In this document: positions 32,134-39,124 of the stretch, piece after piece
Layout of the letters: each line of letters begins with the position of its first letter
How positions within the stretch are numbered: the stretch's first letter is position 1
NCBI GenBank assembly: GCA_025350105.1
Contig: JANXYJ010000026.1
Span: forward strand, 1 to 56,143
DNA: 56,143 nt
Direction of reading: 5' to 3'
From: Terriglobia bacterium
GTDB lineage: Bacteria; Acidobacteriota; Terriglobia; Bryobacterales; Bryobacteraceae
Program-made: the position numbers and the translations under genes
Notes under the pieces: generated by a model
What the model saw: only the letters and a program-made list of their open reading frames with translations
What the model was told of the DNA's origin: nothing
Databases searched by the model: none

Positions 32134-32551
32134 GATCGGTGAACAGGCCTGGTCCGCCATGGTGGCGCACGCAGAAGCAAAGTTTCCCAACGAATGCTGT
32201 GGGGCGATGATTGGCCGTATCGATGGCAACGTGAAAGACGTCACGCTGGCTGCTCCGATGGAAAATGCCTACGTCGGTGAGCAGGGTGCGCGTTACGAAT
32301 TGCGTCCGGAAGATCTACTGGAAGCCGATAAGAAGGCCCGTGCCGCGGGGCTGGACTTGATCGGCATCTTTCATTCGCATCCCGATTGCGATGCGTATTT
32401 TTCGAAAACCGACCTTGAGAATTCGTGCCCGTGGTATTCGTTCGTGGTGCTTTCGGTGAAAAACGGCAAGTTCGATCATGCCAATAGCTTTTTACCCAAC
32501 GCCGAACAAACGGTAGCCGAGAAAGAAGAATTGATATGGCCAAAATCCTGA
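32126..32551 (+). CDS. mec: JAMM (Mov34/MPN) zinc metalloprotease, Mec-like
   Basis: A 141-residue hydrolase with the full JAMM site: Glu23 in NECCG, then His83-Ser-His85 in HSHPDCDAYFSKTD with Asp96 ten residues on. Mec enzymes release cysteine from the C-terminus of CysO; QbsD-like relatives trim residues after the di-glycine of a ThiS-like carrier (family knowledge). The neighbour carrier here has an extended C-terminus, so either or both functions fit. The gene starts inside the end of cysM (ATGATTAA overlap) and overlaps the carrier gene by 16 bases. This makes a tight operon. Confidence 0.92.
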   Translation: MIKIGEQAWSAMVAHAEAKFPNECCGAMIGRIDGNVKDVTLAAPMENAYVGEQGARYELRPEDLLEADKKARAAGLDLIGIFHSHPDCDAYFSKTDLENSCPWYSFVVLSVKNGKFDHANSFLPNAEQTVAEKEELIWPKS

Positions 32552-32832
32552 TTCCCACACCCTTGCGGCAATTTGCCGAAAAGAACGATTCGGTGGAGCT
32601 TGCCGGTTCCACCGTTGCCGAAGTGATGACGGCGCTTACCGCCAAGTTCCCCGATTTGCGCAAGCAGTTGTTCAACGACGAAGGCAAAATGCGCAGCTTC
32701 GTGAACGTCTACCTGAATGACGAAGACATTCGCTATCTGAAAAAAGACGCGACGCCGGTGGCCGCGGCCGACACTTTGTCGATCGTGCCAAGTATTGCTG
32801 GCGGCTCCCCGAGCATTGCCGGAGGACGCTGA
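32536..32832 (+). CDS. ThiS/MoaD-family sulfur carrier (CysO-like) with duplicated C-terminal tail
   Basis: A 98-residue ubiquitin-like protein: MAKILIPTPLRQFAEKNDSVE, GSTVAEVMTALTAKFPDLRKQLFN, FVNVYLNDEDIRYL, ADTLSIVPSIAGG. In active carriers the chain ends in Gly-Gly. Here the sequence goes on: PSIAGGS-PSIAGGR-stop, an in-frame 21-bp duplication. Neither Gly-Gly is at the terminus, so a protease must expose one before adenylation by the MoeZ-like protein encoded next. The JAMM protein encoded just upstream is the obvious candidate. Once thiocarboxylated, the carrier would donate sulfur to CysM. The Shine-Dalgarno of the next gene (GGAGGA) lies inside the second repeat copy. Confidence 0.9.
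   Translation: MAKILIPTPLRQFAEKNDSVELAGSTVAEVMTALTAKFPDLRKQLFNDEGKMRSFVNVYLNDEDIRYLKKDATPVAAADTLSIVPSIAGGSPSIAGGR
32788..32829. repeat. 21-bp in-frame tandem duplication at the sulfur carrier C-terminus
   Basis: Copies at 32788-32808 and 32809-32829 encode PSIAGGS and PSIAGGR. They share 14-15 of 21 bases; most differences are silent. Copy 2 holds GGAGGA, the ribosome site of the downstream gene, where copy 1 has GGCGGC. Confidence 0.9.
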
Positions 32833-32833
32833 A

Positions 32834-34024
32834 ATGGCCACCATCGCGGCACCGCTTGAGTTAAACAAAGACGAAATTCTGCGCTACTCGCGGCATCTGA
32901 TTCTGCCTGAAGTGGGCATGGATGGCCAGAAGAAGTTGAAGAATGCCAAGGTCCTGATGGTGGGCGCGGGGGGCTTGGGCGCGCCATTGGGACTGTATTT
33001 GGCGGCCTCCGGCATTGGGCGCATCGGCATTGTGGACTTCGACGTCGTCGATTTCACCAACCTGCAGCGCCAGGTGATTCACGGCACCAAGGACGTGGGC
33101 AAGAAGAAGCTGGACTCGGCCGCCGAGAGCATGATGGACATCAATCCATATCTGCAGGTGGACAAATTCGACACCGCCATCACCAGCGAAAATGCGCTGG
33201 ACATCATCCGCGATTACGACATGGTGGTGGACGGCACCGATAATTTTCCCACGCGCTATTTGATTAACGATGCGTGCGTGCTGCTGAAGAAGCCCAACGT
33301 CTACGGCTCGATTTTCCGCTTCGAGGGTCAGGCCACGATTTATGCCTACCCGGGCGGGCCCTGCTATCGTTGCTCGTATCCAGAGCCGCCGCCACCGGGG
33401 TTGGTTCCCAGTTGCGCGGAAGGTGGAGTGTTGGGCATTCTGCCCGGGATGATCGGCATGATGCAGGCCACCGAAGCGGTGAAGCTGATCCTGGGCATCG
33501 GTGAGCCGCTGGTTGGCCGTCTTGTGTTATATGACGCGCTGGCCATGCGCTTCCGCGAAATGAAAGTGCGCCGCGATCCGGAATGTCCGGTGTGCGGTGA
33601 CCATCCCAGCATTCATGCATTGATTGACTATCATCAATTCTGCGGCGTGCCGAAGCCACAAGAAGGACAACCCATGGAGGGCGAAAAGATGTCCGGATTC
33701 ATGTCCGATACCGAAATCGATGTAATCGCCCTGAGGGCGCGCCTGGATAAAGGCGACAAGTTCCAGTTCATTGACGTACGCGAACCCAACGAATACCAGA
33801 TCGCAAGCATTCCGGGCGCGAAGCTGATTCCGTTGAACGACGTGCCTAAACGGATCAGCGAACTGGATCCCAACACCGAAGTGATCGTCCATTGCAAGAT
33901 GGGCGGACGCAGCGCCAAGGCCTGCGATTTTCTGCGCGCCAGCGGATTCAAGAACGTGAAGAATATGCTGGGTGGCATCACGGCGTGGAGCGATAAAGTC
34001 GATCCCAGCGTGCCCAAGTACTAG
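32834..34024 (+). CDS. moeZ: MoeZ-like adenylyltransferase/sulfurtransferase (ThiF + rhodanese)
   Basis: A 396-residue two-domain protein. The ThiF/MoeB domain has RYSRHLILPEVGMDGQKKL, VGAGGLGAPLGLYLAASG (nucleotide binding), FDVVDFTNLQRQV, DNFPTRYLIND and zinc Cys pairs in PCYRCSYPEP and CPVCGDH. The C-terminal rhodanese domain (from about residue 300) has FIDVREPNEYQIASIPGA and VHCKMGGRSAKAC, whose Cys carries the persulfide. It adenylates and thiocarboxylates the C-terminal Gly of the carrier encoded just upstream. ATG 32834 with GGAGGA 7 bases before; an in-frame upstream start at 32795 would lie inside the carrier gene and is rejected. Confidence 0.94.
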   Translation: MATIAAPLELNKDEILRYSRHLILPEVGMDGQKKLKNAKVLMVGAGGLGAPLGLYLAASGIGRIGIVDFDVVDFTNLQRQVIHGTKDVGKKKLDSAAESMMDINPYLQVDKFDTAITSENALDIIRDYDMVVDGTDNFPTRYLINDACVLLKKPNVYGSIFRFEGQATIYAYPGGPCYRCSYPEPPPPGLVPSCAEGGVLGILPGMIGMMQATEAVKLILGIGEPLVGRLVLYDALAMRFREMKVRRDPECPVCGDHPSIHALIDYHQFCGVPKPQEGQPMEGEKMSGFMSDTEIDVIALRARLDKGDKFQFIDVREPNEYQIASIPGAKLIPLNDVPKRISELDPNTEVIVHCKMGGRSAKACDFLRASGFKNVKNMLGGITAWSDKVDPSVPKY

Positions 34025-34043
34025 TTCCACGCTGTTTGCGCGG

Positions 34044-34076
34044 GTACCGGCGCCCCTATTTCCCTGGCGCTGGTAC
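34044..34076. terminator. Hairpin after moeZ, possible terminator
   Basis: GTACCGGCGCC / GGCGCTGGTAC is an 11-bp stem with one G-T pair and an 11-base loop. There is no real T-run after it, so it could instead be an mRNA-stabilising 3' structure. Confidence 0.5.
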
Positions 34077-34153
34077 TGGTAATTCTCTTATTCCCCGATA
34101 GTTCCACTTTTGCCTTGCGCTCGCCAGCTGGCCAGCTGTGTTTTCATCGGCGC

Positions 34154-35065
34154 GTGGAAGAACTCAAATCCCTGGAAATCTTGATCGGCGTGAGCGGCGT
34201 CATGCTGCTGCTCAGCTTGCTGGTTACGGCGCTGACACAGATAGCGGTGGAAGCGTTCCGGTTGCGCTCGTCACACCTGGAACGCGGTGTGGCGGAAATG
34301 TTGCAGCAAATGGGCTGGTCACGGATGACGGCGGAAGCGGCCCAGAAGTTGGCGCGGACGGCCTTGCAAGGCGCGGCAGCCATCTCGCGCGAAGAGTTGT
34401 TGGACGGCATTTTGCAGGCGGCCGGACAGGATGCAAGCCACGCGCAGGCGGTGCATCCGTTCGTGGGTACGGATGCGCATTTAACCCTGGAAGATGCGAG
34501 GCACGCCACCATGCGGATTGCAGCGGAGCGGCCAGAACTTCCGATAGCAGCGGTGAGGAACATCGCGCTGCTGCGTGGACCCGCTGCGGGCGCCGCCAGC
34601 GCTATTTTCGGCGCTTTTGAGGGAGCCATGAATCGGGTGTCGGCCCGGTTCACCGCGTCCAGCCGCTTGCTGGTTTGCGTATTCGCGTGGGTGGTGGCGG
34701 TGAGTTTGCCGCTGGATACCTTCGATCTGTTCCGCAGCTTTTCCACCAGCGAAGCAGCACGCCTGTCGGCAGTGAAGATGGCGGAGGGAATAGATCCACA
34801 ACAGATCAGCCCACAAGCAATCGTCACCCTTCCGCAGACATTGGGCCAATGGCGTGCCCGTTGGAACCAGGTGAATATTCTGGGCGTCACGGCGAGCGCT
34901 TTACTGCTTTCGATGGGTGCTCCATTCTGGTTCGGATTGTTGAAGGACCTGTTGCGCTTGCGGGGCACGTTGATCACACCGACTTCGGAAAAGCAACTCT
35001 CAACGGGCCGGCCAGCCGGCGGAGAAAAAGGAGATCTGGATGCACTGGGTGGGATGCGCGAGTAG
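34154..35065 (+). CDS. Unrecognised three-helix membrane protein
   Basis: A 303-residue protein from GTG 34154 (MEELKSLEILIGVSG); a TTG at 34115 is possible but less likely. Membrane helices are at about 8-30 (ILIGVSGVMLLLSLLVTALTQ), 175-193 (LLVCVFAWVVAVSLPLD) and 252-275 (GVTASALLLSMGAPFWFGLLKDLL). The long cytosolic part between the first two helices is helical and Ala/Arg/Glu-rich (RSSHLERGVAEMLQQMGWSRMTAEAAQKLARTAL). The second part around 200-245 (ARLSAVKMAEGIDPQQISPQA) is probably on the other side. I do not recognise the family. It overlaps the amidase gene by 26 bases, so the two are co-expressed. Confidence 0.7.
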   Translation: MEELKSLEILIGVSGVMLLLSLLVTALTQIAVEAFRLRSSHLERGVAEMLQQMGWSRMTAEAAQKLARTALQGAAAISREELLDGILQAAGQDASHAQAVHPFVGTDAHLTLEDARHATMRIAAERPELPIAAVRNIALLRGPAAGAASAIFGAFEGAMNRVSARFTASSRLLVCVFAWVVAVSLPLDTFDLFRSFSTSEAARLSAVKMAEGIDPQQISPQAIVTLPQTLGQWRARWNQVNILGVTASALLLSMGAPFWFGLLKDLLRLRGTLITPTSEKQLSTGRPAGGEKGDLDALGGMRE

Positions 35066-35549
35066 TAATTTTCGAAGCGGTAGACCGGCCGGGTTTAAGC
35101 CGGAGGCCGTCGTGATTCACATCGCGGAAGGGTCGCTTGCTTCGGTGGATGCATGGTTCAACAACCAAGCTGCGGTGGTGTCCGCGCACTATTGCGTGGG
35201 CAAGAACGGCGACGTGCACCAATACGTGAAGGAAGAAGACACAGCCTATCATGCGGGCAATCCGATTCGGCCCGCGTGGAAGCTACTGAAACGTGGGGTA
35301 AATCCAAATTTCTATACCATTGGCATTGAACACGAAGGGCACGCCGGCGATGTTTGGACCGAAGCGCAGTACGCGGCATCGGCTGCATTGGTGGCCGATA
35401 TCGCCAAACGATGGAGCATCCCACTGGACGCCGATCACGTGGTGATGCACCGGGAAATTTATGCGCTCAGAACCTGCCCGGGCTCTCAGTTTGACCGGAG
35501 CAAATTTCTTGCGCTAGTGAAAACGGTGCCGGCAAATCAGCCAACATAA
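35040..35549 (+). CDS. N-acetylmuramoyl-L-alanine amidase (Amidase_2)
   Basis: A 169-residue zinc amidase with ATG 35040 behind a good AGGAG (35028-35032) inside the upstream gene. Zinc-site motifs are VVIHIAEGS (His), AYHAGN and HREIYALRTCPGSQFD (His and Cys). There is no signal peptide, so it is cytosolic unless exported by a partner, and it is single-domain. These small amidases occur as peptidoglycan recyclers, phage-type endolysins or secretion effectors. The coupled membrane protein might place it (inference). No holin, tail or immunity gene is adjacent. Confidence 0.9.
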   Translation: MHWVGCASSNFRSGRPAGFKPEAVVIHIAEGSLASVDAWFNNQAAVVSAHYCVGKNGDVHQYVKEEDTAYHAGNPIRPAWKLLKRGVNPNFYTIGIEHEGHAGDVWTEAQYAASAALVADIAKRWSIPLDADHVVMHREIYALRTCPGSQFDRSKFLALVKTVPANQPT

Positions 35550-35557
35550 AAACAAAA

Positions 35558-35590
35558 GGAGCGCGCCATATCTTGCCTCAGGCGCGCTCC
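35558..35590 (-). terminator. Terminator of the superoxide dismutase gene
   Basis: GGAGCGCGCC/GGCGCGCTCC is a perfect 10-bp stem. On the minus strand it is followed by TTTTGTTTTT, so it works for the sod transcript. It also lies between the convergent amidase and sod genes. Confidence 0.9.
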
Positions 35591-35609
35591 TCGGTAAATC
35601 CAGAAAAAC

Positions 35610-36221
35610 CTATTTGTGTGAGTTAAAGCGCTTTTCGGCTTCCGCCCAGCTGATCACGTTCCACCACGCGCCGATGTAATCCGGACGGCGGTTCTGATAC
35701 TTCAGGTAATAGGCGTGTTCCCAAACATCCAAACCGATCACCGGAAACTTGCCTTCCATCAATGGACAATCCTGATTGGCGGTGGAGGAAATTTCCAAAC
35801 CTGCCGCCGATTTGTTCAACCACGCCCAACCTGAACCGAAGCGCCCAGCAGCGGCGGCGTTGAACTTTTCCTTGAATGCATCGAAGCCGCCAAACGTGCC
35901 GGTGATAGCCGCGGCCAGATTGCCCACCGGAGCGCCGCCGCCATTGGCCGCCAAAATGTTCCAGAACATGGAGTGGTTATAATGTCCGCCGCCATGGTTG
36001 CGCACCGCGGTCTTAATGGCGTCCGGCGCGATGGCGCAATTTCCAGCCAGCAGTTCTTCCAACGTTTTCGAGGCCAACTCCGGCGCCGATTCCAGCGCCT
36101 TATTCAGGTTGGTGACGTAGGCGGCGTGATGTTTGTCATGGTGGATTTCCATGGTCATCGCGTCCAGATGGGGCTCCAGCGCATTGAATGCGTAGGGCAG
36201 AGGGGGCAGGGTAAAAGCCAT
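35610..36221 (-). CDS. sodA: Superoxide dismutase, Fe/Mn family
   Basis: A 203-residue enzyme, usual length. Metal ligands: His27 in [13 protein letters not shown], the His of [10 protein letters not shown], and Asp/His of [16 protein letters not shown]. Starts with ATG 36221 after AAGGAGAA. No signal peptide, so cytosolic. The residues [12 protein letters not shown] and SGWAWL give no safe choice between Fe and Mn. It dismutates superoxide; the peroxide made could go to the rubrerythrin system of this window. A perfect 15-bp tandem duplication lies just upstream of its ribosome site. Confidence 0.95.
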   Translation of the reverse strand: MAFTLPPLPYAFNALEPHLDAMTMEIHHDKHHAAYVTNLNKALESAPELASKTLEELLAGNCAIAPDAIKTAVRNHGGGHYNHSMFWNILAANGGGAPVGNLAAAITGTFGGFDAFKEKFNAAAAGRFGSGWAWLNKSAAGLEISSTANQDCPLMEGKFPVIGLDVWEHAYYLKYQNRRPDYIGAWWNVISWAEAEKRFNSHK

Positions 36222-36235
36222 TTCTTATTCTCCTT

Positions 36236-36265
36236 GTTTTATGATGCTTGGTTTTATGATGCTTG
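36236..36265. repeat. Perfect 15-bp tandem duplication in the sod leader
   Basis: GTTTTATGATGCTTG occurs twice without mismatch (36236-36250, 36251-36265). On the coding (minus) strand it lies 15-44 bases before the sod start, directly upstream of the ribosome site. Confidence 0.92.
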
Positions 36266-36284
36266 TTCTATCGTATCCGTTCGT

Positions 36285-37721
36285 TCAATGCGTTGCTTGC
36301 TGATACGCATGGGCCAGCCGGAACATCGAACTCTCGTCAAAATGTTTGGCCAGGATTTGCAAGCCCACGGGCAATCCATCGGACGTTTTGCCGCACGGAA
36401 CGCTCATGCACGGAATGCCGGCCAGCGATCCGGTGATGGTATAAATATCGGACAGATACATGGCCACGGGATCCGCCACTTTCTCGCCAATCTTGAAAGC
36501 GGGGAACGGAGAGACTGGTGCGACGATGGCGTCCACTTCCTGGAACGCGGTGGCGAAATCCTGCGCGATCAAACGCCGAACGCGCTGGGCCTTCAGATAG
36601 TAAGCATCGTAGTAACCCGCGCTTAGTACGTAAGTACCCAGCATGATGCGGCGCTTGCACTCTTCGCCAAAGCCTTCGTCGCGCGTGTGCCGGTACATAT
36701 CGCTCAGCGTATTTGCGTTGGTGGAACGCGTGGTATAGCGGACGCCATCATAGCGGGCCAGATTCGCGCTGGCCTCGGCTGTGGCGATCACGTAGTAGCA
36801 GGCAATCGCGTAAGCGGTATGTGGCAGGCTGATCTCATGCAGTTCGCAGCCCAATTTGGTGAGATCGTCCAGCGCCTGGTAAACCCGCGTCGCGGTATCG
36901 CCGCTGAGGCCCGCGAAATATTCCTTGGGAAAGCCGATCTTCAAGCCGCGCACATTGCCATTTAGCGCCGACGCGTAATCCGGCACTGGCGATGATGACG
37001 ATGTCGCGTCCATCTCGTCGCGTCCCGCGGTCACCTGCAACAGCTTCGCGGCGTCTTCAACGGTTTTCGCAAACGGACCAATGTGATCCAGCGAACTGGC
37101 GAACGCAGTCAGTCCATAACGCGAAACGCGCCCATAGGTTGGCGTAACGCCCACAATGCCGCAGAACGACGCTGGTTGACGAATGGATCCGCCCGTATCG
37201 GATCCTAGTGAGACCAGCGCGGTTTCCTGCGCCACAACCGCAGCGGAGCCGCCACTGGATCCACCCGGCACACGGTCCAGCGCAACTGGATTGCGCACCG
37301 CGCCAAACGCCGAATTTTCGTTGGACGAGCCCATGGCAAATTCGTCGCAATTGGTTTTGCCTAAGATCACCGCGCCGGCTTGTTCCAAACGAATGACGGC
37401 AGTGGCATCGTAAGGTGGGATGTAGTTGGCCAACAGCTTCGATCCGCAAGTGGTGCGCACGCCGCGGGTGACGATGACGTCCTTCACCGCAACCGGCACT
37501 CCGGCCAAGGGGCCGGGATCTTCACCCTTGGCGATTTTCGCGTCCACTGCTTTCGCGGCCGCCAATGCGCGTTCCGGCGAAAACGTCAGATATGCGTTGG
37601 TTTTGGGGTTTTCGGTTTCGGCGAACGCCAGGGCCTGCTTGGTCAATTCTTCCGCGCTGAACTTTTTTGTCAAAAGCCCAGCACGAATGGACTCAATCGA
37701 AAGCGAAGCTAGGACGCTCAT
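36285..37721 (-). CDS. gatA: Glutamyl-tRNA(Gln)/aspartyl-tRNA(Asn) amidotransferase subunit A
   Basis: A 478-residue amidase-signature enzyme. The catalytic triad is Lys in VAVKDVI, Ser in [11 protein letters not shown] and the cis-Ser of [11 protein letters not shown]. It frees ammonia from glutamine for transamidation of Glu-tRNA(Gln), with GatB and GatC; GatB is not in the window. Start ATG 37721 ([11 protein letters not shown]); a longer reading to 37910 would run through gatC and the tandem repeat. The gap to gatC consists almost wholly of a 15-bp tandem repeat. Confidence 0.96.
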   Translation of the reverse strand: MSVLASLSIESIRAGLLTKKFSAEELTKQALAFAETENPKTNAYLTFSPERALAAAKAVDAKIAKGEDPGPLAGVPVAVKDVIVTRGVRTTCGSKLLANYIPPYDATAVIRLEQAGAVILGKTNCDEFAMGSSNENSAFGAVRNPVALDRVPGGSSGGSAAVVAQETALVSLGSDTGGSIRQPASFCGIVGVTPTYGRVSRYGLTAFASSLDHIGPFAKTVEDAAKLLQVTAGRDEMDATSSSSPVPDYASALNGNVRGLKIGFPKEYFAGLSGDTATRVYQALDDLTKLGCELHEISLPHTAYAIACYYVIATAEASANLARYDGVRYTTRSTNANTLSDMYRHTRDEGFGEECKRRIMLGTYVLSAGYYDAYYLKAQRVRRLIAQDFATAFQEVDAIVAPVSPFPAFKIGEKVADPVAMYLSDIYTITGSLAGIPCMSVPCGKTSDGLPVGLQILAKHFDESSMFRLAHAYQQATH

Positions 37722-37726
37722 CGGGC

Positions 37727-37770
37727 GATCCTCGTCGTTCGATCCGTCGTCGTTCGATCCGTCATCGTTC
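37727..37770. repeat. 15-bp tandem repeat (3 units) spanning the gatC stop and the gatC-gatA gap
   Basis: Units GATCCTCGTCGTTC (14 bp), GATCCGTCGTCGTTC and GATCCGTCATCGTTC on the plus strand. On the coding strand the first unit is GAACGATGACGGATC, which holds the last codons and TGA of gatC. The later copies have CGA in place of TGA. The array fills the gap to gatA. Confidence 0.92.
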
Positions 37771-38052
37771 GATGACCAGGGGAACTTTGTAGTAGCCGCC
37801 GCTGGTGACCGGCGCGTTGGCCACGGCATCGGCGTTGGATAGCGGCGTGCGTTCCACATCGGCGCGCAATGTTTCTCCCGCAGAAAACACTTGGGCCATC
37901 GGCTCCACATTGGATGTATCCAACTCGTTCAGCTTATCAACGTGCAGGAGAATGCCGTCCAGGTCGCGCGTCATGCGGACCACTTCATCATCACGCAAGG
38001 CAAGGTTGGCCAACTCGGCCACTCGCCGAACTTCTTGTTCGGTGAGCTTCAC
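37762..38052 (-). CDS. gatC: Glutamyl-tRNA(Gln) amidotransferase subunit C
   Basis: A 96-residue protein with GTG start at 38052: [77 protein letters not shown]. This is full-length GatC, which stabilises the GatA-GatB interface. Start overlaps the stop of the upstream DUF721 gene (GTGA). Together with gatA it forms the indirect Gln-tRNA route. Confidence 0.95.
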   Translation of the reverse strand: MKLTEQEVRRVAELANLALRDDEVVRMTRDLDGILLHVDKLNELDTSNVEPMAQVFSAGETLRADVERTPLSNADAVANAPVTSGGYYKVPLVIER

Positions 38053-38480
38053 GCGATTCCTCTTTTTTTCGATTGCTGCGCCGATTGCCGATACAGCACG
38101 CCCAGCACCGGGTCGCCAATTCCATCTATGCGATTCGCGGCGACGTTCGACGTCGCTTGCATTTCCATCTGTGCCGGTCTGCGTTTTGGGGCTGGCCGGA
38201 AATCGATCTCGGTAACCAGGTCTTCGCCCAGCGTTTTCGTCAGGTTACGCAATAAAAAATGCCGCAGGGTGTTCAACTGGCGCTGCCAGACCATATCTTC
38301 CACTTCGACAATCAGCGTGCTGCGCACCAACACCGTGGGCCGTGTGTGTTCGGCGATTTTCTTTCCCGCGGCCACTTGCCAGGCGGCCCGCGCGCGCGTT
38401 TCCGGATCCGTCATGGCGGGCGACAGTTTCATCTTTCCCGAGGTTGTCAATTTTCCAATGAGCCGGCCAGCGCGCTGCAT
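38049..38480 (-). CDS. DUF721 protein, DciA-like helicase loader
   Basis: About 143 residues from ATG 38480 (MQRAGRLIGKL); other in-frame ATGs are at 38513 and 38546. Core: AAWQVAAGKKIAEHTRPTVLVRSTLIVEVEDMVWQRQLNTLRHFLLRNLTKTLG, matching DUF721/DciA, a KH-like domain protein that loads the replicative helicase DnaB in bacteria lacking DnaC (family knowledge). The C-terminal part is a basic linker (FRPAPKRRPAQ...). The start overlaps the divergent maf region only if the longest reading is taken, so the short start is preferred. Coupled with gatC (GTGA overlap). Confidence 0.82.
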   Translation of the reverse strand: MQRAGRLIGKLTTSGKMKLSPAMTDPETRARAAWQVAAGKKIAEHTRPTVLVRSTLIVEVEDMVWQRQLNTLRHFLLRNLTKTLGEDLVTEIDFRPAPKRRPAQMEMQATSNVAANRIDGIGDPVLGVLYRQSAQQSKKRGIA

Positions 38481-38560
38481 GTAATGTGTTTGGGGGAACC
38501 TCGATTTTAGCATGCGGCGGGCGCAGCCATGCTCAAGATGGGACATGCTATATCTGGCAA

Positions 38561-39124
38561 GTGCCTGAATTGATTTTAGCGTCCGCCTCGCCACGGCGGC
38601 GGGAGTTGTTAGCCACGGCGGGATTTGTCTTTTCGGTACGTTCGCAGCCGGTGGAAGAGTTGTGGAGTGTGAATGAGAGTCCGCTAGAATACGTCCGGCG
38701 GCTGTCCTATGAAAAAGCAATTGCTGCGGGCGCGAACGCAGATGAAATCATACTGGGCGCCGACACCGTGGTGGTTGTGGATGATGATGTACTGGAGAAA
38801 CCGCGCGATCCGGCCGACGCGCATCGCATGCTCCAATTGTTGAGTGGCCGCCGTCATCAGGTGATTACCGGCGTCTGCTTGCTGCATGACGGGGGCGTGG
38901 TGCAGGATCATGCGGTGACCGAAGTGACCTTCGCGCCGCTCAACGATGCCGAAATTTCGGAATACGTCCAGAGCGGCGAGCCCATGGACAAAGCTGGCGG
39001 CTACGGTATTCAAGGCCTGGCGGCAAAATTTGTGGACCGCATCGATGGTTGTTACTTCAACGTGATGGGCTTGCCGCTCTCGTTGGTGTATCGGCACTGG
39101 AAGGCGCTACTCGCGGGCGAATAA
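38561..39124 (+). CDS. maf: Maf-family nucleoside triphosphate pyrophosphatase
   Basis: A 187-residue protein from GTG 38561 (VPELILASASPRRRELLATAG). Motifs: SASPRRREL at the nucleotide site, ILGADTVVVVDD, KPRDPADAHRMLQLLSGRRHQVITG, and a C-terminal PMDKAGGYGIQGLAAKFVDRIDGCYFNVMGLPLSLV. Maf enzymes hydrolyse dTTP/UTP and modified nucleotides to monophosphates. The start is by homology (the usual MELILASASPRR), since the ribosome site is poor. Its stop overlaps the convergent VWA gene by 18 bases. Confidence 0.93.
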   Translation: MPELILASASPRRRELLATAGFVFSVRSQPVEELWSVNESPLEYVRRLSYEKAIAAGANADEIILGADTVVVVDDDVLEKPRDPADAHRMLQLLSGRRHQVITGVCLLHDGGVVQDHAVTEVTFAPLNDAEISEYVQSGEPMDKAGGYGIQGLAAKFVDRIDGCYFNVMGLPLSLVYRHWKALLAGE

